NCBI RefSeq assembly: GCF_000183135.1
Contig: NC_014734.1
Location: 2,728,001 to 2,792,000, forward strand
DNA length: 64,000 nucleotides
Source: Paludibacter propionicigenes WB4
GTDB taxonomy: Bacteria; Bacteroidota; Bacteroidia; Bacteroidales; Paludibacteraceae
Direction of reading: 5' to 3'
Part shown: positions 1 to 9,515 of the stretch, piece by piece
Position numbering within the stretch: position 1 is the stretch's first letter
Layout: every line of letters starts with the position of its first letter
Translations under genes and position numbers: made by a program
The notes under the pieces: model-generated
The model's database searches: none
What the model was told of the DNA's origin: nothing
The model's input: only the letters and a program-made list of their open reading frames with translations

Positions 1-685
1 GATCGGCCGGATCGGCATAAGGTGAACCATAGAAATACATTGCCAACGGAGCATCATAATTTATCCAGTTATTGCCTTTATCCATATCATCCACATAAAC
101 ATCGAACAAAGGCTTAACAAAATCATGCATCATTTCGTTGTTTTCTTTTTTCAGAAAAGGGCGAATTAAAGCCAGAAACCAACGCGAAGACATCCAGCGA
201 AGTCCTTTCAAATAGTTCGAAAAATCTTCAGCAAATAACCGAACTTGTTTTTTATTTTCCAGAACCAAAACGTGCACATCCGAAGGAGGAATACCCATAG
301 GAGCAGTTTGTGCTGCTTCCAGAATTTTCTCTATTTTCTCTTTTTCTACAGCCTTGTTTTTAAACTCACGAATGCTGCGCCGACGCTTAAACATAGCCAG
401 CAAACTTTCATAATCAGCGGCCTGACTCTTCTCCGGTAATTCAAACATCAGAACAGGCGACAAGGTGCGCCCCTCAATAGCAATCACATCAGTGGGACAA
501 ACCATCATACAATGACCGCAGGCAATGCATCCGAACAGAGCTTTGTCTGATTGATGTACCTTATTATTTACAATCTCTAAACCAAAGTCTTTGCATACAT
601 TTACGCAAAGTCCACAGCCTGAACACTTGTCTGCTTCGATGAGAATACTTGCAGGATTTTTGTCTCGGGTGGTTGGTACTGGCAT
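1..685 (-). CDS. Ferredoxin-nitroreductase fusion protein, C-terminus cut by window edge
   Basis: Translation of the reverse strand from the ATG at 685 gives 228 residues before the window ends. Two 4Fe-4S ferredoxin motifs come first (C21, C24, C27, C31 and C53, C56, C59, C63), followed by a nitroreductase domain opening with RRRSIREF (about 102-109) and an AAQTAPMGIPPSD block (about 124-136) that in this family lies near the FMN site. Ferredoxin-nitroreductase fusions are common in anaerobic Bacteroidota and are thought to pass electrons from the clusters to FMN; the substrate cannot be told. Family length is about 270-280 residues, so roughly 50 are missing. It is divergent to nothing nearby and its upstream neighbour runs in the same direction. 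Confidence 0.85.
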   Translation of the reverse strand, partial: MPVPTTRDKNPASILIEADKCSGCGLCVNVCKDFGLEIVNNKVHQSDKALFGCIACGHCMMVCPTDVIAIEGRTLSPVLMFELPEKSQAADYESLLAMFKRRRSIREFKNKAVEKEKIEKILEAAQTAPMGIPPSDVHVLVLENKKQVRLFAEDFSNYLKGLRWMSSRWFLALIRPFLKKENNEMMHDFVKPLFDVYVDDMDKGNNWINYDAPLAMYFYGSPYADPAD

Positions 686-834
686 GGTGAACAATTTATT
701 AATGATTAATCGGGACTGCACAAATTTAAAACAAAATATTGATTTGCAGCTGATAAAAATAAAAAAAATCGCTGAGTTATTTCTCAGCGATTCTTGTGTT
801 AACTAAACAAACATCTATAAATCATACCTTGTAT

Positions 835-2082
835 TTATCTTCTTGAACCTTCGCTGGCAGAACGACTTCCTGACGAGCTTCCTGATGATCTGGATTCGCT
901 GCTGCGTGAGCTACTCTCGGCTTGTCTTTGAGGAGCTGCCGACCGTGGTTGCGATACTACCTGCGGGGTACTGTTGCTCCTGCTACTTTCACGAACCACA
1001 TTATTATTGCTTCTGCTACCATTATTATCAGAGTTTACACGTGGTTGATAATTGTTGTTACTGCGTTGAATATTCACGTTGGTGTTGTTATCGTTTCGTG
1101 GAGCAGAATAGGTTGACGTTCCTGAATTGTATTGATTACGACTGCCTCCGGAATTTTGCCAGTTATTATTGTTGTTGCTGCTGCGCGATTGATACGTGTT
1201 ACTTCTGCTGTTGTTATCTGACGGAGTGTAATTTCTTTGTCCGGCACTGCGTTGACTGTTCCAGCTTGAATTATTGTCGTTTGATCTTACGCTTCTTGAT
1301 CCGTCTGAAAATCCGCGATAATCGTTTCTTACCACACCGTTTCTACTGAATTCAAACTCTCTTTTGTTTCTCACATTCGTGTTACGGCTACTAAATGTAC
1401 GATCGGGATATCTGACAGCGTAGTCATTACGTCTGATAGATCTGTAAATATTGTCATAACGGTCATTTCTTCTGTACGATGTGTAATAATACCGTTGGTT
1501 GTGGTTAACGTGCATATACACGTTCGACAAATATACATTTACTTCAAAAGGTCTGCGATAGCGGTAATATGTTGGATAGTATCCCCAGTAATATGGTGAA
1601 CGCCAGCTAAAGTATGAGGGTCCCCAGAAGAAAGAAAAGATAGAGGGAGTATAAACATAGGCCGGTTCAATAATATAATTGTCGCCATAAATGTAAGGAT
1701 CGCCGATTACCTGTACTGTAGTTACATTGTCGCGGTCTCTATCCACTACGATTGAAGCTACGTCCTGATAAACATCTTTATCTAGTACGGCCTGTATCAC
1801 TACTACGTGAACATTTTTCTCGTTACTTTCGATTACACGTAAATAATCAACCTGTCCGTCGTTGTTTAAATCAAGATTTGAAATGCCACTGTCGTAGTCA
1901 TTCAATTTTTGTTCAAATTCTTCCAAATTTCTGGACTCTCCAAACGCCGTGGATACTGCTTTTAAATCAAGGTTGTTACTTATATCATCGTTTTGAGCTT
2001 GGACAGTAATTCTTTTCTGTGCCATGGATTGGGTTGCGGTTAATACCAGAACTACCAACAGGCTTGCTACTTTTGTTTTCAT
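835..2082 (-). CDS. Secreted protein with Ser/Asn/Arg-rich low-complexity tail, unknown function
   Basis: 415 residues. The first 22 form a signal peptide ending in SMAQ. Residues 71-80 (DLNNDGQVDY) resemble a dockerin/EF-hand-like calcium loop inside an N-terminal domain of about 130 residues. Residues 140-220 are rich in Tyr and Arg with repeated YYWGYYP-type stretches, and everything after about residue 250 is a low-complexity tail of Asn, Ser, Arg and Gln. Proteins with this layout occur widely in Bacteroidota as hypothetical exported proteins. The basic, disordered tail suggests surface or envelope binding, but that is inference. The long open frames on the opposite strand here are shadows of the repetitive codons. 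Confidence 0.75.
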   Translation of the reverse strand: MKTKVASLLVVLVLTATQSMAQKRITVQAQNDDISNNLDLKAVSTAFGESRNLEEFEQKLNDYDSGISNLDLNNDGQVDYLRVIESNEKNVHVVVIQAVLDKDVYQDVASIVVDRDRDNVTTVQVIGDPYIYGDNYIIEPAYVYTPSIFSFFWGPSYFSWRSPYYWGYYPTYYRYRRPFEVNVYLSNVYMHVNHNQRYYYTSYRRNDRYDNIYRSIRRNDYAVRYPDRTFSSRNTNVRNKREFEFSRNGVVRNDYRGFSDGSRSVRSNDNNSSWNSQRSAGQRNYTPSDNNSRSNTYQSRSSNNNNNWQNSGGSRNQYNSGTSTYSAPRNDNNTNVNIQRSNNNYQPRVNSDNNGSRSNNNVVRESSRSNSTPQVVSQPRSAAPQRQAESSSRSSESRSSGSSSGSRSASEGSRR

Positions 2083-2376
2083 AATCTTAAATTTTTATAG
2101 GTGATTATTCTTTCCCCGAAAATAAGTCATTAATGTCTTTTTTGTTGAAATGTCTTATCCAATTTCTGTGCCAGAAATATTTCCTCCGTCAGAAGTTGAT
2201 CCGAATTCTGCTGATGAAGGTCAATACATTCAATATAAATCACACATATACAGATGTATAATAATATAAAATTCTTATTCTATGAGTTGTTGATTTTAAT
2301 GCCTTGAATCCAATAATTTTACATTAAGTTTTCGTGTCGGTTTTTTGGGGAATTAATATTTATTTCTTTTTTTGTT

Positions 2377-2384
2377 TATCTTTG
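2377..2384 (+). promoter_or_regulatory. Bacteroidota-type -7 element (TATCTTTG) for cvpA-rnhB
   Basis: The octamer TATCTTTG matches the TAnnTTTG consensus of the primary sigma factor of Bacteroidota and ends 19 bases before the cvpA start codon. A good -33 TTTG at the right distance was not found. The rest of the 320-base gap between 2083 and 2403 is AT-rich and shows nothing else I can support. Confidence 0.5.
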
Positions 2385-2403
2385 TGCTATATAATTTTTA
2401 ATC

Positions 2404-2931
2404 ATGAATACCTTAGACTTTATTCTCTTTGTTCCTGTTGCTTTAGGTTTTATCTTTGGTTTGTTCAAAGGGTTGGTGAAAGAACTTGCCTCCTTGGCTG
2501 CCATTGTGTTAGGTATTTTCGGTGCCAGGTTATTTGCACCTTTTGTATCTGACTTTCTGATTCATCATCTCCATTTCTCTCCCAAAACAGCACTTCCGCT
2601 TGCGTATCTTATTTTGTTTATCCTTATTGCTATCGGACTTCTCTGGACTGCAAAATTACTTGATAAAATTTTCGATTCATTGGCTTTAGGCGGATTGAAT
2701 AAAATTTTCGGTGGACTGTTTGGCGGATTTAAATATGCGTTGATTGTAAGTGTCTTACTCAATGTTTTTAATGCATTGGATGCCCGGTTCACGCTGATAA
2801 AATCAAAAACCAAAGCTGAATCCGTGTGTTATAAGCCATTGATGAGTTTAGCTCCTAAACTGTGGGAGGAATCAAAATCGACGGATGCTTTTGGTTCGGG
2901 TCATCACAAGGTGGCTGATGAAAAGAAATAG
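2404..2931 (+). CDS. cvpA: CvpA family inner-membrane protein
   Basis: 175 residues with four hydrophobic segments (about 5-25, 29-48, 63-83 and 100-122) and the family's glycine-rich turns, notably GFIFGLFKGLVKE near the N-terminus and FGGLFGGFKYAL near residue 105. CvpA proteins are small inner-membrane proteins first linked to colicin V export and since tied to envelope homeostasis; the molecular role is unsettled. The next gene, rnhB, begins 30 bases downstream on the same strand and probably shares its transcript. Confidence 0.85.
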   Translation: MNTLDFILFVPVALGFIFGLFKGLVKELASLAAIVLGIFGARLFAPFVSDFLIHHLHFSPKTALPLAYLILFILIAIGLLWTAKLLDKIFDSLALGGLNKIFGGLFGGFKYALIVSVLLNVFNALDARFTLIKSKTKAESVCYKPLMSLAPKLWEESKSTDAFGSGHHKVADEKK

Positions 2932-2961
2932 TGTCTGCCTTAATGCTTTCCAGAAAATAAT

Positions 2962-3624
2962 ATGAGTCTGCTAGGTAATTATTCTTCGAAAACATACGAA
3001 TGTGGTTGCGACGAGGCTGGTCGGGGCTGTCTGGCCGGACCTGTAGTGGCGGCTGCCGTTATCCTGCCTGCAGATTTTGATTGCCCTTTGCTAAATGACT
3101 CTAAACAACTTTCGGAGCAGGAACGTGATACTTTACGACCTATCATCGAACAGCAAGCTTTGGCGTGGGGAGTGGCGTTGGTTGATAGCGGTGAGATAGA
3201 CGAGATAAATATATTAAATGCCTCCATTCTGGCTATGCATCGAGCCATAGATAAACTCAATATCCGACCGGAATTTATTATTGTGGATGGTAATAAATTT
3301 AAATCGTATGCAGATATTCCTTATCAAACCATTGTAAAAGGAGACAGTAAATATTTATCCATTGCAGCTGCATCGGTTTTGGCCAAAACCCATCGGGATG
3401 AAATGATGCAGCAACTGCATGCCGAATATCCTCATTATGACTGGGATAAAAATAAGGCTTATCCAACCGTCAAACACCGGAATGCTATCCGGAAGTTCGG
3501 CACAACTCCTTACCACCGGTTATCATACGATTTGTTAGGCGACCGAAAAGCTGAGAAACAAGCTTTACTTTTAGAAAAGAAGCGAATAAAAGAGCAGAAA
3601 GCAGCCAAAAATCAGAATGGATAA
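2962..3624 (+). CDS. rnhB: Ribonuclease HII
   Basis: 220 residues, normal for RNase HII, which cuts the RNA strand of RNA-DNA hybrids and starts removal of single ribonucleotides from DNA. The catalytic acidic set is present: D17 and E18 in [14 protein letters not shown]109 in IIVDGNKF, and D146 in the [15 protein letters not shown] block. The 3' end overlaps the convergent outer-membrane gene by 13 bases, so no separate terminator fits between them. Confidence 0.95.
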   Translation: MSLLGNYSSKTYECGCDEAGRGCLAGPVVAAAVILPADFDCPLLNDSKQLSEQERDTLRPIIEQQALAWGVALVDSGEIDEINILNASILAMHRAIDKLNIRPEFIIVDGNKFKSYADIPYQTIVKGDSKYLSIAAASVLAKTHRDEMMQQLHAEYPHYDWDKNKAYPTVKHRNAIRKFGTTPYHRLSYDLLGDRKAEKQALLLEKKRIKEQKAAKNQNG

Positions 3625-5873
3625 CCAATCCCGAAGTGAAATGCCAAATCGCTCCAACCTGGTTTGATGCGCCATTGCTCACGCCTGCTCAACACAGGAT
3701 CGTATAGCTTTGCTCCTAAATCAAAGCGTAGTATGAAGAATGAAAAATCGAATCTGATCCCCACTCCATAGGCAAGTGCTATTTGAGACGCGAAGGTGTC
3801 AAATTTGAATGTTCCTCCTTGTTGAGTGGCATAGTCTTTTATGGTCCATACATTTCCGGCATCTAAAAACACCGCACCTTCCAGCATTTTTATAATCTTA
3901 GCACGGTATTCCATGTTCATATCCAGTTTTATATCTCCCACCTGGTTGAAATCTCTGGAAGAACCGGTTATTCGGTTGTATATACCCGGACCAAGCATGC
4001 TTTCGCCCCAACCTCTAACACTGTTCGCTCCACCACTGAAAAATCTTTTTTCGTACGGAATTACATTGGCATTTCCATACGGAATTCCAACGCCCACATC
4101 GAAATGATATACCAGTCGGTTGTTTTTGTCGAAAATCTGATGATGGGTCAGGTTAAACTCCGTTTTCACATATTGTGAGTAACGTACGTTAGAAAATTTA
4201 TACGAACCATCTACCTTTTCGTTACCCAGTATATTGCTCAAGGCGTACAAAAAATTTCCCGCAGTTTCTATTGTGTATCGCGCTGTACTGTAATTTTGCA
4301 TCGGTCTGTTGGCGTTAAACGTTGTGAAAGCACCTGCGTAACCCATGTTCATGATAAAATGGTCGTTGTAGTTATACGGGTTGAATAACGGTTTGGCCGG
4401 ATTCAGATACATGTCACGGAATGCCTGCTCGGTATTTATCTGCACATAGCTTAAATTGAAAAGCTGAAAACTGTGACGGAATTGTTTTCTGTTCCACGAG
4501 TAAGTTATTCCACCGCTGGCATTGGTGGTGGTAAATTCGCCCGGCCGACTTTGATAGCTGAGGGCGCTTGTAAATTCAGTGTTGGCATGAATATTCCGCT
4601 TAAAGTCATAGCTTCCGAAAGGAAGTATAGCCCGTGGAAATTTCAATCCTACCTGAACTCCATATTCTTTGGCCCAAATGACTTCTTGCTTTTCGAAAGC
4701 GCCTCTTACCAGAAACGATAATGATTCAGCACCTTTAAATACATTTCTGTTGACAGTGTTTATGTTACCTCCTACACCCCAATACCCGGCCGAATATGTT
4801 GCTTCGAGCTCAGTGGAGAGTGTTACGGTTTTGGATGGAACAATGACAATGTAGCAATCCAACTGGTTTTTGTCGACTTCTTTGAAGCTGATGTTGACAT
4901 ACTTGATTGGACCCAGTGTGTTTAACGAAGAGTAGGTTTTCTCCACAGCTTCATCGGAGTACAGGGATTTCGGATTTATGTAGGTGTTCTGAACCAATGC
5001 ATCCAGCTTTAATATACGTTTTTTGGGAGATATGAGTATAAAATCGCGAAACGTGACTGTGTCCATCTCTACTTTGTTCTCTAAATCGGTAGTAACATTC
5101 GCATCGGTATTCGTATAAAAAATTACTTTCCGAATATTGAACTTTTTGAAAATTACATTATTCACCGAGTCCGACGAACGTTTCAGATTTTCCTGCATAT
5201 CCAGACTCATATTTACCTTGTGAGCATTCAGTGTGCTGTCAGCATAATAGCTCAGAAATTCTTTGTTAAAGTTGAAATATCCCTGCTCCCTTATCGAGCT
5301 TGTGATTCGTTGGCGTTCTGAATTAAAAACATCAACATCAAACAACATATTGGGTTTTATAAGCGACTTGGCCGTGTCAGATGCGATATTAGCCAAAAGC
5401 TCGTTTTTCAGATCTATTTTATACTGATTTAATTTATATGGCGTATTACTGTGAATAATGTACTTTACGTACGCTTTTTTGCCTTTGAAACGTACGTCTG
5501 TCTGAATTTTAGCATTGATGTATCCTTTGTTCTCAAGTACTTTTTGTAGTTGCTGTACCGAAAGTGAGGTTGATGTAGCATTGTATATCACCGGCGGGTC
5601 ACCTATTCGTTTGAGCGTTCTGTTTATCCATTTGGTAGTGTCTTTTCCTGCCAGGTTGTATACACCCAATTGCATACGAAAAGCACCGAAAACTGCTGCA
5701 TTAGGCGTTTGGCGGATATATTCCTTTAAACCATCATTTTTTATTTCTTTATTGTCTGATTTTATAGAGACCTTATTCAGCAAATATTCTCCGGCAGGCA
5801 CGTACTTGGTCGTATTGCACGACCAAAACAGCAATGTAATTAAAATAAGGAGACCGAAAAACCGTATCTTCAT
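3612..5873 (-). CDS. Omp85-superfamily outer-membrane lipoprotein (TamL/BamA-like)
   Basis: 753 residues. A lipoprotein signal peptide ends at C19 (LLFWSC), followed by a periplasmic part of about 330 residues with POTRA-like repeats and a C-terminal 16-strand-type beta-barrel. The [12 protein letters not shown] segment (around residue 640) carries the VRG(W/F) motif of the barrel loop L6 that defines Omp85 proteins. Lipid-anchored TamA relatives called TamL are typical of Bacteroidota and are thought to insert or fold outer-membrane proteins. A TATATTTG box on this strand at 5913-5906 could be its -7 element. It stands alone as a transcript; the 3' end overlaps rnhB. Confidence 0.85.
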   Translation of the reverse strand: MKIRFFGLLILITLLFWSCNTTKYVPAGEYLLNKVSIKSDNKEIKNDGLKEYIRQTPNAAVFGAFRMQLGVYNLAGKDTTKWINRTLKRIGDPPVIYNATSTSLSVQQLQKVLENKGYINAKIQTDVRFKGKKAYVKYIIHSNTPYKLNQYKIDLKNELLANIASDTAKSLIKPNMLFDVDVFNSERQRITSSIREQGYFNFNKEFLSYYADSTLNAHKVNMSLDMQENLKRSSDSVNNVIFKKFNIRKVIFYTNTDANVTTDLENKVEMDTVTFRDFILISPKKRILKLDALVQNTYINPKSLYSDEAVEKTYSSLNTLGPIKYVNISFKEVDKNQLDCYIVIVPSKTVTLSTELEATYSAGYWGVGGNINTVNRNVFKGAESLSFLVRGAFEKQEVIWAKEYGVQVGLKFPRAILPFGSYDFKRNIHANTEFTSALSYQSRPGEFTTTNASGGITYSWNRKQFRHSFQLFNLSYVQINTEQAFRDMYLNPAKPLFNPYNYNDHFIMNMGYAGAFTTFNANRPMQNYSTARYTIETAGNFLYALSNILGNEKVDGSYKFSNVRYSQYVKTEFNLTHHQIFDKNNRLVYHFDVGVGIPYGNANVIPYEKRFFSGGANSVRGWGESMLGPGIYNRITGSSRDFNQVGDIKLDMNMEYRAKIIKMLEGAVFLDAGNVWTIKDYATQQGGTFKFDTFASQIALAYGVGIRFDFSFFILRFDLGAKLYDPVLSRREQWRIKPGWSDLAFHFGIGYPF

Positions 5874-6039
5874 AATCAGGGAAAAAAAGAATTAAAAATA
5901 TTTTGCAAATATAGCTTTTTAAAGTTTTCTTTGTTAGCTTTGTAACATTAAATTTCTGATTATATTGTCTAAAACCCTCAATAAATCAGACCTAAAAAAT
6001 GAACTTTAGGATTTTGAAAATGAAACAAAGAATAAAACA

Positions 6040-6792
6040 GTGATATCAAAAAATAAAATAAAACTAATCAATAGTCTGTCTCAAAAGAAGTTTCGGGACG
6101 AAACAGGTCTTTTTGTGGCCGAAGGTACAAAACTGGTACTTGACCTTGCTCAGGCTTTTCAATGCTCAATATTGGCTGCAACTGCTGCCTGGCTTGAGGA
6201 ATACTCCCGGCTCGAAGCTGACGAGATTATTGAAATTGATGAAAACGAGCTGAGTAAAATTTCCAATCAGAAAAGTCCTCAGGGTGTTCTGGCCGTTTTT
6301 GCGAAACCAAATCACAGTTGGGACAAAGATTCGCTGAAAGAAAAACTAAGTCTGGCACTGGACGATGTACAGGATCCTGGCAACCTTGGAACTATTATTC
6401 GAATAGCCGACTGGTTTGGAATTACTGATATTTTTTGTTCAACGCATTCGGCTGATGCTTATAACACAAAAACCGTGCAAGCAACCATGGGCGCTCTCGC
6501 TCGCGTGAAAGTGCATACTGTCAGTTTGGTTGATTTTCTTCTATCTGTTGCGCATGAAATTCCTGTTTATGGCACATTTATGGATGGCGAAAATATCTAT
6601 GATAAGACCTTGACTAAGCATGGAATTATTGTGATGGGAAATGAAGGAAACGGAATTTCGGACGAAATTGAAAAGCTCGTAACCGAGCGATTGCTTCTCC
6701 CTAATTTCCCGCTAGGGCAGGCTACTTCCGAGTCGCTGAACGTAGGTGTTGCTACAGCATTGGTTTGTGCCGAATTCAGAAGAAGATCTTAA
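6040..6792 (+). CDS. TrmH/SpoU family RNA methyltransferase
   Basis: 250 residues. The three SPOUT motifs are visible: DDVQDPGNLGTIIRIADW (about 108-125), IVMGNEGNGIS (about 199-209) and LPNFPLGQATSESLNVGVA (about 220-238), which form the knotted SAM site of 2'-O-methyltransferases. The N-terminal part matches the SpoU substrate-binding domain, so the target is probably rRNA or tRNA. The start is a GTG; the ATG 20 bases upstream is out of frame and reads into a TGA overlapping the start. A TAGCTTTG box at 5935-5942 may be the -7 element, giving a leader of about 90 bases. Confidence 0.88.
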   Translation: MISKNKIKLINSLSQKKFRDETGLFVAEGTKLVLDLAQAFQCSILAATAAWLEEYSRLEADEIIEIDENELSKISNQKSPQGVLAVFAKPNHSWDKDSLKEKLSLALDDVQDPGNLGTIIRIADWFGITDIFCSTHSADAYNTKTVQATMGALARVKVHTVSLVDFLLSVAHEIPVYGTFMDGENIYDKTLTKHGIIVMGNEGNGISDEIEKLVTERLLLPNFPLGQATSESLNVGVATALVCAEFRRRS

Positions 6793-6799
6793 AATAAAT

Positions 6800-6846
6800 C
6801 CCACTTAGCATGCAAGTTCAATTTGTGGATTTGCATACTGAGTGGG
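6800..6846. terminator. Hairpin between convergent genes, probable bidirectional terminator
   Basis: A 16-base inverted repeat (6800-6815 with 6831-6846; two G-T wobbles) lies between the ends of the methyltransferase gene and the convergent barrel gene. The T-tracts on both sides are weak and broken, so efficiency is uncertain. Confidence 0.6.
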
Positions 6847-6873
6847 AAAATTCTTATTGCTTTTAGTTGATTG

Positions 6874-9360
6874 TTAATCAACACCATCCATATTCATGTC
6901 CTGCATATCGCCGGCACCTTCTTTTTTCTTCATTTGATCGGTTTTCTTGGCTTTCATAGTTCCAAAATTGTAACTAGCCGTTAAGCCGAACATTCTACCG
7001 TGGAAATAGTTAGAGGAAGTTTGGTAAAATCCGCTACCCGAAGTTGTTGATTTGAAGCTTGAAGAATTCAATATGTCTCTGACATTTACGCTGATACTTA
7101 ATTTTCTGTCCATGAAAGTTTTACGTAACCCCAGATCCAGTGTGTACCTTTCGTTTTGTTTCCCTTGTGCAATTAGCTGAGGAGATTCGTATTCTCCGGA
7201 GATTTGACCTGAAAGGGTTTTGCTGAGCATGAAATTAGCCAGTACGTTGGCACTCCACGAAAAATTATCCTGACCGGGAATGGTAGTTTGGATTGCTGTG
7301 TTATATGGATTGATATACGTGGCCGCATCCAGTTTGCTATAATAAACATTCACAGATGAAGTCAGATTGAGTATTTTAAACAGTCTGTTCTTAGAGATAA
7401 GTTCCAATCCGGTATTTTGCGATTTAGCAATATTCATGAATGTGCTTTCCATTATACCGTTGTGCAGAAATCGCACGTTCTGAATTACGTTGTCAGTTGA
7501 ACGGTAGTAAACCGACGCGGACAGTGATTGGGTATCCCAACTTTTGATGTAATTTAATTCCATAGCAGATGCATACTGAGGCATTAAATCAGGGTTTCCG
7601 TATGAAATATTGGTTGAATCAGAAAGGTTTCTGTACGGGTTAATCTGTTGACCACGCGGGCGATTTACTCTGTTGGTGTAGTTAAGCTGTAATTCGGCGT
7701 TGTTAGCAAGGTTGTAGGACAAATAAAGACTCGGGAAAACATGGAATAATGTTTTAGCGGGAATTGTTTGCACGGTATCAATGGCTGAACTTACTATCGA
7801 TTTCGTCGTATTTGTCGATTTCTTTTGTAAATACTCGGCACGCAATCCAATCTGATAAGACAACTTATTAATCCGATTACCATAAGTCAGATAGCCTGCA
7901 TGTATTTGCTCTTTGTAATCAAAATTGTCGTAATACGAAGGAATTACAGCATTTGTTAAATTGTTTGTACCGTCGGTTGTACTTAGAGTGTTGTTTATAT
8001 TGCTTTGCCAGCCGGCTTCTAATTTACTATCGTCTGTCAATTTATTGGTGTAATCCACTTTAAATTCAATACCTTTATTTTTTCCGTCTGTGCTTTGAGA
8101 TATATTTGAGTTGTTTGTACTAGCCAATGCATCGTTTGTAAGATACATATTGTCGCTTGTTCGGTTGTGGTACGAGTATGACATGCTGGCATTCAAATTT
8201 GTTCCTTTCTTGTCAAATTCGTGTCTGTAATCCAAACTCAGATTGAGGCTTGGTCGTGTTCCGGTTCCGGTGTTTGTTCGACTGTAGTTACGAAGTACGC
8301 TAGCAGGATTTGAACGTAAATTGGTGAGAAGATAACTGGAATTGTTTTCGGAATTTCCGCTTCCGGACATCCCAAATCCCGATAGTCCTATTGTGTTTTT
8401 TTTGTCCAAATGATAATCGACACCTGCCCGCATAAATATTCCTGAAAAAGAATTGGACATCGTTGAGTGCTGGTTCAATAATGTGCTGTCTGTTCCGTTG
8501 AAATTAGTTCGGTCGGTGTTTCCGCCACCATTGAATGACATATTTCGGTAGCCCAGGTTTATGTAGCTGTCAAATTTACTGTTACTGAAATTGATACTGG
8601 CTCCCAAATTACCCCCTAATTTTCCGCCATCAGGATAAGTTACCCCTGCTGAAACACTTCCGTAATATCCTGCTTTACGATTCTGTTTCATCACGATATT
8701 GATGATACCTGCCGAGCCCTCGGGATTAAATTTGGCTGATGGATTTGTCATGATTTCTACTGACTCTATACTCTCTGCAGGCAACTGCTGCAATACCTGA
8801 GCGCGGTTATCGGCAGTCAAACCGGAAGCTTTGCCATTGATCCATACTTCCACATTACCATCTTTTCGCAGTGACACATTGCCATCGTTGTCAACAGAAA
8901 CTGATGGGATATTTTTTAAAACATCCGATGCTGAACCGCCTGCTGCAGCAATATTTTGATCGACAGAAAACACTTTTTTATCAATTTCGAACCGCATTTG
9001 GGAGCTTTGTGCTACCACTTCTACTTCTTTCAAAGATTTGCTGTCTTCGTTTAGTTGGATTGTCCCCAGATTTAATGGGGCACCAACTATTTCCAATGAC
9101 TTATTTACTGTAGTATAACCAACGTAGCTAATACGCAGACTATATTTTCCATTGGCAACCGAAGGGATGCTGAATACTCCTTTATTATCAGTGGCTACAC
9201 CTGCTACGGGTGTTTGCGAACCCTGTTTAAATAAAGCTACGTTTACAAAATCAAGTGGAGACTGGTCTCCGGCATCCACTATGGTTCCTTTGATGCCACC
9301 AGACGCCATAAGGGGTAGGCTCATTACTGAGACTAAAAAGAAAACAACAATTTTTTTCAT
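6874..9360 (-). CDS. Outer-membrane beta-barrel protein with CarboxypepD_reg and plug domains (TonB-receptor-like)
   Basis: 828 residues from the ATG at 9360, chosen because MKKIVVFFLVSVMSLPLMA is a clean signal peptide; an ATG 63 bases further upstream would bury it. Order: signal peptide, CarboxypepD_reg domain (about 23-105), plug domain with the conserved NPSAKFNPEGSAGIINIVM block, then a barrel of the OMP_b-brl_3 type and a Lys-rich tail. Such proteins resemble TonB-dependent receptors but many lack a defined ligand. No SusD partner is adjacent, so a classical glycan-uptake pair is unlikely. A strong terminator (9476-9504) separates it from pyk upstream. Confidence 0.85.
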   Translation of the reverse strand: MKKIVVFFLVSVMSLPLMASGGIKGTIVDAGDQSPLDFVNVALFKQGSQTPVAGVATDNKGVFSIPSVANGKYSLRISYVGYTTVNKSLEIVGAPLNLGTIQLNEDSKSLKEVEVVAQSSQMRFEIDKKVFSVDQNIAAAGGSASDVLKNIPSVSVDNDGNVSLRKDGNVEVWINGKASGLTADNRAQVLQQLPAESIESVEIMTNPSAKFNPEGSAGIINIVMKQNRKAGYYGSVSAGVTYPDGGKLGGNLGASINFSNSKFDSYINLGYRNMSFNGGGNTDRTNFNGTDSTLLNQHSTMSNSFSGIFMRAGVDYHLDKKNTIGLSGFGMSGSGNSENNSSYLLTNLRSNPASVLRNYSRTNTGTGTRPSLNLSLDYRHEFDKKGTNLNASMSYSYHNRTSDNMYLTNDALASTNNSNISQSTDGKNKGIEFKVDYTNKLTDDSKLEAGWQSNINNTLSTTDGTNNLTNAVIPSYYDNFDYKEQIHAGYLTYGNRINKLSYQIGLRAEYLQKKSTNTTKSIVSSAIDTVQTIPAKTLFHVFPSLYLSYNLANNAELQLNYTNRVNRPRGQQINPYRNLSDSTNISYGNPDLMPQYASAMELNYIKSWDTQSLSASVYYRSTDNVIQNVRFLHNGIMESTFMNIAKSQNTGLELISKNRLFKILNLTSSVNVYYSKLDAATYINPYNTAIQTTIPGQDNFSWSANVLANFMLSKTLSGQISGEYESPQLIAQGKQNERYTLDLGLRKTFMDRKLSISVNVRDILNSSSFKSTTSGSGFYQTSSNYFHGRMFGLTASYNFGTMKAKKTDQMKKKEGAGDMQDMNMDGVD

Positions 9361-9475
9361 ACACGAAACACTTTTTATACCTGAGAGAATTTTTAATACC
9401 ATACCAAGAACAACAAAAACCATGATTTGCTTTTGCTGTTTAATAGAAAATCAGTTTTTATATGGATTATTAAAC

Positions 9476-9504
9476 AAAAAAGACGTTTTGCAACGTCTTT
9501 TTTT
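9476..9504 (-). terminator. Rho-independent terminator after pyk
   Basis: Stem AGACGTT/AACGTCT with a four-base loop at 9481-9498, flanked by an A-run on the left and a T-run on the right, so it works as a terminator on either strand. It sits just beyond the pyk stop codon and before the barrel gene's own promoter region. Confidence 0.85.
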
Positions 9505-9515
9505 GTTTCTGATCT

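Noticed and set aside
843-1349. Cys/Tyr-rich open frame on the forward strand
   Set aside because: Shadow of the repetitive Ser/Asn/Arg codons of the secreted protein on the other strand.
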